Of a stretch of 64,000 nucleotides of DNA, positions 55,171 through 64,000 are shown one piece after another (the stretch's first letter is position 1; every line of letters starts with the position of its first letter). The translations under genes were made by a program, and so were the position numbers. The stretch is from Lithobates sylvaticus (Eukaryota > Chordata > Amphibia > Anura > Ranidae), in the NCBI GenBank assembly GCA_028564925.1, contig CM053032.1, positions 118,263,490-118,327,489 on the forward strand. The letters run 5' to 3'. The notes beneath the pieces were generated by a model. The model was not told the DNA's origin. It did no database searches and saw only the letters and a program-made list of their open reading frames with translations.

Positions 55171-55987
55171 TGACTGCGAATGGTTCTATTAACGCAAAGT
55201 CAAAAGCCGTGGGAGGTAACATTTCGTCTTCCACTGGGGAATCCTCTTGGTCTTGCTGGGAGTAGGAGGTAGAGGCTGAATTAGAGGGTCTAACCGGATC
55301 GTAGGCTGCCACCTGCATGATCGACTCCTTCACTGATTCTCTTATTATTTTAGATGCCTCTCTTGCGTCGGACTCTTTGTCATGGGTTGCTTCTTCTAAA
55401 CAGACTTGGCACGCCAATTTGCCTGGTAGGGCTTGTGCTCCGCAAACCCAACATGTGTTAGGCGCAGGACGTGTATTTCCTCCATCGCGACGTGGGTGAG
55501 AGGAAGATGAGCTTCTGTGGTGGTGGGAGGATCTTGAACGGCTCCTCTGAGAGCAGAAATGCCTTGAGGAGGAACGCTCTTTTCTTTTAGAATGTGATGA
55601 CCCCGATGACCTGCCAGAACTGCCAATAAGGAAATGGCGTTAGTGGCAATGCTCTTTTCTCCTCTTCTTACTTACCGAATCAGGCGCCCCCTTACCTTGT
55701 AGTTCGCGGGTGGTCTGCTGAAGCAGCGGCCTCCATAGGAGAAAGTAAAGTGTACCTGAGAGGAAACGTTTTTTTATTAGGAAACCATTGCAGAGTGTGA
55801 GCAGCAGGTGCTGGTATGGGGAGAGACAGAAAAGGATTGTAACAGCTTACCAGAGACTAGGGCAGACAGATTCAGCAGGGCAGTACTTTAGGCAGAGAAA
55901 AACCAGGATGGAGAGTGGTGTTTTACAAGCCTGTCATCTCAAACAGGCACAGATCGCCTTTTAAATTTGCCGCCGTCGCGGGGGTGA

Positions 55988-56010
55988 TGACGTCACTGCC
56001 GCGCAAGCGC
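55988..56010. promoter_or_regulatory. CRE plus NRF1-like site in DIRS copy 2 leader
   Basis: TGACGTCA at 55988-55995 and GCGCAAGCGC at 56001-56010, in the same order and spacing as in copy 1 (2370-2392). Confidence 0.5.
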
Positions 56011-56389
56011 CATAGCGTTTCGCGACGCTCTGAGCCATCTTGGAACCTGGCAAGTATTGTCGCAGTAAAAAACACCAAGCTCCACTCCAAAAAAAAAGTT
56101 CTCAAGCTTCTTTGGGGCAATTTCCTATGTGTGATGAGTGAAAATGCTCCAAAACGCCTCCCCCCCTCGCAAAAAAAAAAAAAAAAAAAACGAATTTGGG
56201 AATGCGAGTTACCGCTATGCAGAGTTCTGAACGGGACTTGACAGCTGAGTGTTTCTGTCCACTCCCTTCTATGTACTTGTATAAAGATGGCCATACACTA
56301 TGCAATTTGATTGTGTATTTAGTGAGAAGGGTGATCACTTATTGATTCCATTTCATTTAAAAAAACATGCAACTAGGAATTGGAGGTTG

Positions 56390-56600
56390 GATGATGCAGG
56401 GTGTGTGCTAATGAGGTCAGCTGGTCAACTGCTTCCTGTGTCATGACTTAAAGTCTGATCAGGAAGAAGACATTACTAATGGAAAAGTGGATTTAGACAA
56501 GAAAAGTAAGTGACTCTAGATTTAATGGAAAGCTTTGATATTTTTGCAAAAAAAGTACATGAATGCTATATTGGTGTATAGGGGAGCTGGAATTTAGAAA
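56390..56600 (+). repeat. Frog interspersed repeat, copy 2
   Basis: Partner of 51150-51345 (inverted). Its end (gctatattggtgtataggggagctgg) also matches 22485-22610 inverted. Confidence 0.75.
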
Positions 56601-56626
56601 AAAAAAGTGTATTGTTGTAGTTGTAT

Positions 56627-57385
56627 TTAACCCCTTCATGACCAAGGGTAAAACAAACTTTAGAGCCCAGACCCAATTTTTCAACTTTGGCATGTGTTTT
56701 GTACCTATGATAACAACTTCTTTGTGTATCCAGGTGAATTGTGCATTGTTTTTTTCAGGACAAATTAGGCTTTTATTTGGTGGTAAATGGTAACAGATAT
56801 CAGATTTTTTTTTTTTTTATTTAGCTGTATATTTCTTGCTTTTACCATAACTTACCACCAAAGAACAACCCATAATAAATCCTCCTGCTCTGATGATCGC
56901 AGTGATACCACATATGTGTATGCTATTTGTTGTTTGTACCCATAGTAGGGCCCAAACACAATAGTGCGCCTTTTGTTCTACCTAAAACACTGATACCAAT
57001 TTAAAAAATTTTTTTTTACTAAATCTTGCCTAAAATATGCTGACCTATGACCCAACCTTTGACCCTGACCTTGACGTTAACACTAACTGACCTAGATCAT
57101 ACCTTGAACTAGCTATTTTGTTCCTTTTTTTTTTTTTTATACACTTTTGGTTGTTTACTTCTTTCTCTCCTGCAAGGAGAGTGAGAAAACACAGGGGTGG
57201 GCTGCACAGTGACTGATCACTGTGATAGCCAATCAGAGGCTATCACAGCGATCAGGTAGCCAGGAACTTGGTGGAGTCCCAGGTTTTGATCATTAGTACA
57301 AAACCCCGGAGCTCTCGTGAGGCCCAGGTTTAAAGCCCACCTCCTGGTCTCCTCATATGTGTTACTGTGTCTTAATGGGGTAAAG
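56627..57385 (+). mobile_element. TTAA-type MITE
   Basis: Starts TTAACCCCTTCATGACC and carries ggacaaattaggcttttatttggtgg and a tgataccacata block like the other TTAA elements. It has a T-rich and GC-richer 3' part. The right end is unclear. Confidence 0.5.
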
Positions 57386-57952
57386 GAGTTGATTTACTAA
57401 AGGCAAATAGGCTTTTTATTTTTCTAGCCTAACATCAATAGTATGTAAACTATTTGAGGAGATGATAAGGGACTATGTCCAAGAATTTTCTGATGAAAAC
57501 AGTATCATTAGAAGTAATCATCATGTCATTCTTGCCGAATCAACCTGTTAACCTTTTAAGAGGAAGTGAGCTGCCACCTGGACAAAGGTAGGCCTGTGGA
57601 TGTGGTGTATCTAGATTTTGCAAAAGCATCTGATACAGTGCCCCACAAATGCTTAATCTACAAACTGAGGTCTGTAGGTATGGACCATAGGGTTTGTTCT
57701 TGGATAGAAAACTGGCTACAGGGGTGTATCCAAAGGGTGGTGTTAAATAACGTGTATTCAGAATGGACTAGAGTGGTAAGTTGGGTACCCCAAGGCTCTG
57801 TCCTGGGACGAATTCTGTTTAATTTATTTATAAATGATATAGGAGATGGGATAAATAGCTCAATCTCAGTGTTTGCTGATGACACAAAAAGGAGTAGAGC
57901 AATAACATCACAGCAGGATATAAAAACCTTACAAGAGGACCTAAATAAATAA

Positions 57953-58434
57953 AATGAACTGCTTCCGTACCGCCCACCGAATATATACTGATTGGACACA
58001 GCGGGAGCCAATCAGCTGATTTTTCAGTGGAGAGACAGAGCAACGGTCTGCCTATGTAAACAAGGCAAACGTTGTGCCATGTCGGGAAGCAAAAGAGAGA
58101 TCTCTTTTCCGCCAATGTATCTGTCCCCCACAAAGTTAGTGAGCACCTCCCAGGGACACACTTAGCCCATTGATCACCCCTGGTGTTAACCCTTTCCCTG
58201 CCAGTGTCATTTATACAGTGTCGGGTCCCCAAACAGTGTCACTTAGCGTCCAATTGGTCAGCGGCCACAATGTTGCAGTCCTGCTAAAAATCGCTGATTG
58301 CCGCCATCACTAGTAAAAAATAAGTGCCATAAATCTATCCCATAGTTTGTAGACATGATAACTTTTGTGCAAACCAATCAGTATACGCTTATTGAGATAT
58401 TTTTTTACCAAAAATATGTAGCAGAGTACACAGT
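57953..58434 (+). mobile_element. TTAA-family MITE fragment
   Basis: Matches 61860-62500 in parts: ctgcttccg..ccgccca start, gctaaaaatcgctgattgcc, gccatcactagtaaaaaata and taccaaaaatatgtag. Inserted in the CR1-type LINE. The left end, aactgcttccg, lacks a clean TTAA. Confidence 0.7.
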
Positions 58435-58541
58435 GTGCAGAGACAGACCTGTCATCTGCCTGCTCAGCGGGGATCAACGGATCGATCACCTGCTGAGCAG
58501 AGCGGGCTCCGTACATGGACACGTCCGTGTGAAAGTGCCCT
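58435..58541 (+). mobile_element. Harbinger-like MITE fragment
   Basis: Matches 32039-32154: gcagagacagacctgtcatc, tgcctgctcagcgg and the terminal gtgtgaaagtgcccttaa. Confidence 0.75.
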
Positions 58542-58542
58542 T

Positions 58543-58912
58543 AAGGTCATCACAGAGGACAAGGGGACACTCTTTACATCTAGAGGAAAAAATATTTCAT
58601 CTCCAAATAGGGAAAGTATTCTTCACAGTTAGAGCTGTGAAAATGTGGCAAAGACTCCCTCCAGAGGTGGTTCTGGCAAGCTCAGGCCTGGATTCTTTCC
58701 TAAATGTACAGAATATAACTGGGTACTATCATTAAAAGGTAAAGTTGCTCCAGGCAAAATCCGATTGCCTCTCGGGGGATCAAGAAGGAATTCTTTCCCC
58801 TGCAGTAGCAAATTGGAGCATGCTTTGCTGTTTTTTTTTTTGCCTTCCTCTGGATCAACTGTGGGTATAGGTTTGTGTGGACTTTTTTTCAACCTAACTA
58901 TGAATGTAACTA
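58543..58912 (+). mobile_element. Second LINE 3' fragment (CR1/L2 type)
   Basis: Reads LHLEEKIFHLQIGKVFFTV and AVKMWQRLPPEVV, the C-terminal end of a CR1-type ORF2. The tail also found inverted at 8041-8280 follows (ttgcctctcgggggatca, gagcatgctttgctg, ccaactgtgggtatagg-like). Confidence 0.8.
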
Positions 58913-59919
58913 TGATCTGGGCACCCTAGTAGATGACAGACTGAGCAATAGCATGCACTGTCAAACTGCAGCAAGCAAAGCCAGCAGAATATGAGCATGC
59001 ATTAAAAAAGGGATTTACTCCAGAGATAAAAACGATAATTCTACCAATTTATAAAACTCTGTTTTGGCCACATGTGGGGTATTATGTCCAGTTCTGGTCA
59101 CCAATCCTCAGAAAGGATGTGCTGGAACTGGAGAGAGTTCAGAGAAGGGCAACAAAATGAGTAAGGGGGCTGGAGGACCTCAATTACAAGGAACAACTAC
59201 AAGCACTAAATGTATTCTTCCTGGAGAAGAGACACTTGAGAGGAGATATGATAGCCATATACAAATATCTCAATGGTAATCCCAGTGTAGGTAGGAAACT
59301 ATTCAGTCTCAGGGAGTGTAAGAGGACACATGGCCACACAATGAGATTGGAAGAGAAGGGGTTTAACCTTAAGTTGTGTATGGGGTTTTTCACTGTCAAG
59401 GTGGTAAGGATGTGGAACTCTTTCACAATCAGTGGTGTCAGCAGGAAGTATTGATAGCTTTAAAAGACTCTTGGAAGTTTCAACATATTTTTGTACTCTT
59501 TTTGTACCACTTTTAGCATCCAATAAAAAAGTTTGTAAACAAAAAAAAAGACTCTTGGACGTGCATCTTAGCAGACACAATATACAGAGATATGGGAAAT
59601 GATTATCTACATTAACCCACACCCACACAGGTTGAACTGGATGGACTATTGTCTTTATTCAACCTTACCAACTATGTAACTATTTGTAATAAAAAAAATG
59701 TTCACTACTGGGAGTGAGGGATCAATTAGCCTTTCCTTATTGACTTTGAGTATAGTTCACAGATCAGTGGGATGTGATTGTGATCCTGCAACTTCGGTAA
59801 GTTCAGGAAGACAGATGAACCATCTTTTGGGGTCCTGACACTTTGTACCTTCTTTCGTTCCCCCTCATAATTTGGTGTCCTGGGAGTGTACACACTGCTC
59901 TACTGCAACTAAGGAAGTT

Positions 59920-59960
59920 TCTCCTGAGAAAGTGAATCAATATCATGAAACACATAGAGA
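59920..59960 (+). ncRNA. Hammerhead-like motif near a GUCY2C exon
   Basis: Stem I TCTC (59920-59923) pairs with GAGA (59957-59960). The box is CTGAGAA (one change at the conserved G), with an extra A. Stem II GTGA pairs with TCAT. GAAA (59947-59950), CACA and TA follow. The sequence is close to the right-arm motif at 45912-45950, so it probably belongs to the same family. It lies 357 bp upstream of the exon at 60318. Confidence 0.4.
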
Positions 59961-60317
59961 AAACAGAGTCCCAGTGCTTTATATGCAGTACCAAATATAC
60001 CTGATCAAGTACAACAGTGGGAAAGACTTTTTTTCATGTTTTGTATATGTTTCAATGCTTGGCCTTTATGATTTTATTTATGTAAGTGTAGTATTTATTT
60101 TTAAATATGTTGTAATACATATTTACAATTTCTTCTTGGATTGATAATGTAAATTTGCACCTTGATGCCAGAAAAGTAAAATTTTTGGTATTTGGATGGT
60201 ATTTATAGCATTTAGCAGGGATGGTGGCACCCCTCTAATACTTACCTAAGGGGGATTTTTGGGTGATACATTAAAAGTATACCTCAACTTATTTTCTTCA
60301 CTATAACTTTCCACCAG

Positions 60318-60455
60318 ATTTGTGGATGTGTCCTGAACACCTACGTCAGGATGGAGTTTCACAGAAAGGTGATGTCTACAGCTATGGAATCATAGCACAA
60401 GAAATAATCTTACGGAAAGATACATTCTATACAGAACAATGCCATGACACCAAAG
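60318..60455 (+). CDS. GUCY2C: GUCY2C exon (kinase-homology domain, part 3)
   Basis: 138-bp exon, phase 1 at both ends. Acceptor ccaccag, donor AAAG|gtaaaa. Joined to the G that ends the previous exon it reads DLW, then [37 protein letters not shown] and HDTK. This is the C-lobe APE-like/F-helix part of the GC-C kinase-homology domain. The PEHLR motif and DVYSYG correspond to the APE and DxxS/DVYS landmarks of kinases. The next exon, which I would expect to start with EKIF-like sequence, is not visible before 64000. A hAT element begins 107 bp after the donor site. Confidence 0.95.
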
Positions 60456-60561
60456 GTAAAATAAGAATGCACAATTACTGTTTAATTTAGCAGATTGTTT
60501 ACTGAAAATTTGTGCACTAAATTAATCTAGCCTTTAGTGCCTTCTGTATATACAATACAAA

Positions 60562-61640
60562 CAGGGCTCAAGTCCTGCGGGAACGCATGGGAACGGAGTT
60601 CCTGTACTTTTTCCACAACAGGAACTCAGTTCCCGTTAGCAGCCATGTCCTGCCAGACTTTGAAGTATGCGAGCTGTGTCGCAGGTGCTACACCAGCAGC
60701 TGCCGACACAGCTCGCAATAGTAAGTGCCGCACACCTGACCATTCAGGCATTGCCAGTAGGGGGCCCCATGACAGCTTCCGCTTCGATCTACCTGTCAAT
60801 GACAGCTAGCTGACAGGTAGATCAGATCCCTGCTGCTAAGAGATTGTATTCAGTCAGACCTCTCGTGATGCCCTCCTCCCCGCCGGCCCCTCCTGATTTT
60901 CTGTCTCCTCATCCTCCCCCCCCAGTCTCCTGTATACTTGCTCTGTATGTCCCGCTGAATCCCCCCTCCTCTATCTTCAGTGCCATATGATGAGAACCCA
61001 GAGGAGGAGCACAGCTATTCTACTCACAGGACATGCAGGGAGAGAGGTGAGCTGAGGGAGGAACATCAGTTTGGGGTGGTAAGCTGAGCACAATACCTGG
61101 CAAAGTTTAATGCCAGGAGGGAAGTTTATGTGGAAATATGTGAAGGGTTGGAATAGCAGCGAGTGTGTGTTGGAGCCCTGCAGAGTTTGCAGCCCCCCAA
61201 GCTAACATACATCTCCTAAGCAGGAACACATCACTATCTCCCCAAGAATTCTGTCCAGATAATGTGCAGTTAATTTATGACCTTTCCGTTTAACCCTGTG
61301 TTATCCAGACTCTGTTCAATGAAAAGTGTAAACTCACCACATAAACACTCTATATACAAAATGAAATTCCCCAATAAAGATCAGAACATGATGTTCACAT
61401 TTGCATGGAAGCACAATTGAATGAATGCTGATTATTCAGAGAATTACCAAATTTATGTTTATTGAGGATTGTTTTTTTTTTATGTACTAACAGTTAAGCT
61501 TCATACACAGAATACGAAAATTGGATGAAAAATACCACGTTTGAAGCGTTCGTGCATATGAGCGTATCATTTTTTTTTTGGTGGGCGAGTGGATCTTGGG
61601 TGGGAGTTCCCACACTTTTTTCCCCAGGACTTGACCCCTG
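60562..61640. mobile_element. hAT-type DNA transposon, non-autonomous, 1.08 kb
   Basis: Terminal inverted repeats CAGGGCTCAAGTCCTG and CAGGACTTGACCCCTG, flanked by exact 8-bp duplications AATACAAA (60554-60561 and 61641-61648). No transposase frame. Confidence 0.93.
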
Positions 61641-61853
61641 AATACAAACATTTATTTGATATGATTGTATTGTGCATACACAAAAGCTAAGCCTACATTT
61701 GTTTATTTTTTCTAAATGTTAGATATTTTTGGAAGCATTGATCAATAGCGTTCTATATTGAGTACATTTTTACTCAAGATGTGTTTTTGCAAATCTGCTT
61801 ATAGTTTTTGTCTAGCACTGGAAAATACCAAAGGTTTAAAATTGGCTCCCTTT

Positions 61854-62816
61854 TTAACCGCTTCCCGACCGGCCACTGCATATATACGTCAGCAGAATGG
61901 CACGGGCAGGCAGAATCACGTACCTGTACGTGATCGTGCATGTGCCTGCCCGTGGGTCCCGTGACCCCGGCCGCGGGACCAGCGGACCCGATCGCCGCTG
62001 GTATCCCGCGATCGGGTTACGGAGCTGAAGAACGGGGAGAGGTCTATGTAAACAAACCTCTCCCCGCGCTTCCTACACTGACTGTCAGTGATCGGCGGTT
62101 CCCTGTCATCGGGAACGCCGATCAATGACGTCAGACGTACAGCCACGCCCCCCTACTGTAAAAAAAAACACAACACGTCACACTGACTCCTCCCCGCCCC
62201 CTAGTGGTTAACCCCCTAACTACAACTGTCATTTACATAGGAATCAGTGCTATTTAAATAGCAGTGATTGCTGTATAAATGACAAATGTCCCAAAAATGT
62301 GTCAAAAATGTCCGATGTGTCCGCCAAAATGTCGCAGTCACAATAAAAATCGCTGATCGCCGCCATTACTAATAAAAAAAAAATATTAATAAAAATGCTA
62401 TAAAACTATCCCCTATTTTGTAAACGCTATAACTTTTGCGCAAACTAATCAATAATCGCTAATTGCGATTTTTTTTACCAAAAATATGTAGAAGAATACG
62501 TATCGGCCTAAACTGAGGAAAAAAAATGTTTTTTTATATATTTTTTGGGGATATTTATTATAGCAAAAAGTAAAAAATATTGCATTTTTTTCAAAATTGT
62601 CACTCTATTTTTGTTTATAGCGCAAAAAATAAAAACCGCAGGGGCGATCAAATACCACCAAAAGAAAGCTCTATTTGTGGGAAAAAAAGGACGCCAATTT
62701 TGTTTTGGAGCCACGTCGCATGACCGCGCAATTGTTAGTTAAAGCGACGCAGTGCCGAATTGCAAAAAGGGGCCTGGTCCTTTGGCTGCCAATTGGTCCG
62801 GGGCTGAAGTGGTTAA
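61854..62816 (+). mobile_element. TTAA-flanked MITE, full-length copy
   Basis: 963 bp between TTAA sites (61854-61857 and 62813-62816), with ends TTAACCGCTTC and gaagtggTTAA in inverted form. Hallmarks are catatatacgtcagcaga, ctagtggttaac, taccaaaaatatgtagaaga, ttttgcgctataaac (read on minus) and acaaatagagctttctttt (read on minus). It is the best reference copy in this window for the family. Confidence 0.85.
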
Positions 62817-63242
62817 GGGAAGAATATTTACAGCTTCTGGCAGTGTAGATTATTTAAAAGTTGAATTCCAGGTATGTTTTTTTTTTTTTTTTTTATAGCA
62901 TAGTTAGTTTGGTCCAGCTTGGCCCAATATAAGTATGCATGTTCCAAACCTTTAAAATCTGTGGAAGCTGGAAATCACTGTAGTAGTCTCTACTATTACA
63001 GTATTTGCTGCTATCCTCCAGGTACTGTGCCAAGTAACTGCCCTGATGCAGGTGAACACAGGGATTTGCTTGCTAAGCACAGGCAAGTTGTCCTCTGATG
63101 GTACTAGGTAAAGATTATGACATTAATGCCCTATTTATCTACATCATTATGATAAATCTAATGATTAAGAAAAAGCAAGTTTAAAACTGAAACATTGGAA
63201 ATTCGGCCCAAAAAAAAAAAACACTTCAATACAGGGCACTTT
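62817..63242. other. Unassigned intronic sequence
   Basis: Contains a T-run near 62878-62894. No gene or named repeat. Confidence 0.4.
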
Positions 63243-64000
63243 CATACCCCTTCCTGCCCAGTCCAAATTTCAGCTTTCAGTGCTGTTGCAGTTTGAATAA
63301 CAATTGCACGGCCATGCAACACTGTACCTAAACAAATATTTTTACATTTTTTTCCCAACAAATAGAGCTTTCTTTTGGTGCTCTTTGATTACCACTGGGG
63401 TTTTTATTTTTTGCGCCCCAAATAAAAAAAAAAGACTGAAAATTTTGAAAAAAAATGATTTTTTTTAGTTTCTGTTACAAAACTTTGTAAATACGTTTTC
63501 TCCTTCACTGATGAGCACTGATGAGGCAGTACTGATTAGCACTGATGAGGTAGCACGGATGGGCACTGAAAACTGGGCACTGATAGGCAGCACTGATAAG
63601 CAGCACTGATGGGCACTGATAGGTGGCACTGTTGGGCACTCACAGAGTGCCATCCTAATAGGCACTGATTGACAATGATTGTCATCCCTGGTGGACTCAC
63701 CTCTCTGGTGGTCTCCAGTGGGCATCCTCGATGGGTCTGCACTGACAATAAATGTGGTGATTATCAGTGCAACCCCCCCCCATCAGAAGGGCAGCCAATC
63801 AGCTCTCCTCTACACGTGTCTGTCAGTGGGAGTAAAGGAAAAGCCGATAAACGGCTCTTCCTGTTTACACTGTTATTGGACACTGTGATTGGACCAGCGG
63901 TGTTTCAGACTGACACACCATACCACTGATCGTTGCGCTGCGTGCACCCACGGGCGTGCGCTAGCGGCTTATCTGGCTGGACATCATATGACATCCAGTC
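63243..64000 (+). mobile_element. TTAA-family MITE, cut by window edge
   Basis: Starts accccttcctgcccagtcc without a clean TTAA. It has caacaaatagagctttctttt and tttttattttttgcgcccc, as in 22641-24844. The minisatellite at 63503-63690 follows, then a GC-rich part. Confidence 0.65.
63503..63690. repeat. gcactgat minisatellite
   Basis: Irregular tandem units based on gcactgatgggcactgatag and gcactgatgaggcag, within a TTAA-type MITE. Confidence 0.85.

Larger units (their letters stand above)
52190..56080 (-). mobile_element. DIRS-type retrotransposon, nearly full length (copy 2)
   Basis: Fossil DIRS element on the minus strand with its parts in family order: leader, gag start, RT, RNase H/methyltransferase-like region, tyrosine recombinase, terminal repeats. 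The left end (52190-52445) holds inverted and direct copies of a terminal block (acggaaaattgtatactcac, cctgacgcacc(cc)atggc, agcacacacattggg), as DIRS elements do to template their circular form. It lacks LTRs and integrase. The gag portion is short compared with copy 1, and it has a few breaks. The right end, near 56080, is approximate. Confidence 0.9.
57404..59690 (+). mobile_element. CR1-type LINE with nested inserts
   Basis: The RT part is at 57566-57952: KGRPVDVVYLDFAKASDTVP, NWLQGCIQRVVLNN, WVPQGSVLGRILFNLFIND and the FADDT box. The C-terminal part resumes at about 58926-59457: GYYVQFWSPILRKDVLELER, QRRATK, RHLRGDMIAIYKYLNG, FTVKVVRMWNS. The 3' tail near 59620-59690 reads ggttgaactggatggac and caaccttaccaactatgtaac. 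Stops and frameshifts occur. About 0.96 kb of other repeats (57953-58912) interrupts it. Confidence 0.85.
21914..60317 (+). other. GUCY2C: GUCY2C intron of 38.4 kb
   Basis: Intron in phase 1 between the exons at 21781-21913 and 60318-60455, with gtaaat at the donor and ccaccag at the acceptor. Most of its length is the transposable elements listed separately. I see no other exon in it. Confidence 0.85.

Noticed and set aside
60456-64000. The next downstream GUCY2C exon
   Set aside because: No sequence resembling the expected EKIF..PFRPDL segment was seen; the intron runs to the window edge.

Overview
The window is a piece of a vertebrate nuclear chromosome, most likely from a frog and plausibly a ranid. 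The evidence is the repeat mix: DIRS, Gypsy, Penelope, L1, L2, CR1, Tc1, hAT and TTAA-flanked MITEs, with terminal sequences I recall from frog genomes. No bacterial-type gene, rRNA, tRNA or CRISPR array is visible. The only host gene I can support is the guanylyl cyclase C receptor gene GUCY2C on the + strand. Three consecutive coding exons of its kinase-homology domain lie at 17124-17210, 21781-21913 and 60318-60455. Splice sites and reading phase agree across all three. Almost everything else is intronic, and the second intron seen here is about 38.4 kb.

Layout. 1-2934: 5' part of a DIRS element (- strand). 2935-7791: L1-clade LINE with an intact 1278-codon ORF2. 8660-14482: a frog DNA transposon split by tandem repeats, a large near-perfect palindrome (10541-12170) and a broken Tc1 element (12193-13778). 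14750-16964: small repeats. 17124-21913: GUCY2C exons with an inverted-repeat element, a TTAA element and a hAT element between them. 22641-25675: two TTAA-type elements, one holding a palindrome and one a 10-bp minisatellite. 26191-27338 and 34979-36924: fragments of two related Gypsy copies (- strand). 28372-30283: a second large palindrome with a hAT element in one arm. 31081-32154: two MITEs. 33418-34932: a 5'-truncated L1 with clear target duplications. 36950-49690: a Penelope-like element split by a Gypsy element (37492-47783) that itself carries an L2 LINE, a small two-repeat element, an inverted-repeat pair and a solo LTR. 52190-56080: a second DIRS element. 57404-59690: a CR1-type LINE with nested inserts. 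60562-64000: a 1.1-kb hAT element and two TTAA-type elements.

The most interesting signal is a recurring RNA motif, not a protein. About ten sites fit, by eye, a type I hammerhead ribozyme with a minimal palindromic stem III: a CUGANGA-like box, a stem II hairpin, GAAA, a 4-nt CGCG/UGCA/CACG-like stretch, UH, and a closing stem I. Several sit in elements arranged as head-to-head inverted pairs (10.5-12.2, 18.6-19.2 and 44.1-46.4 kb). Hammerheads of this minimal kind are known from Penelope-like retroelements, and a Penelope-like element is present here. The palindromic pairing is the part I would follow up. All calls were made by reading the sequence; no search or folding program was run.
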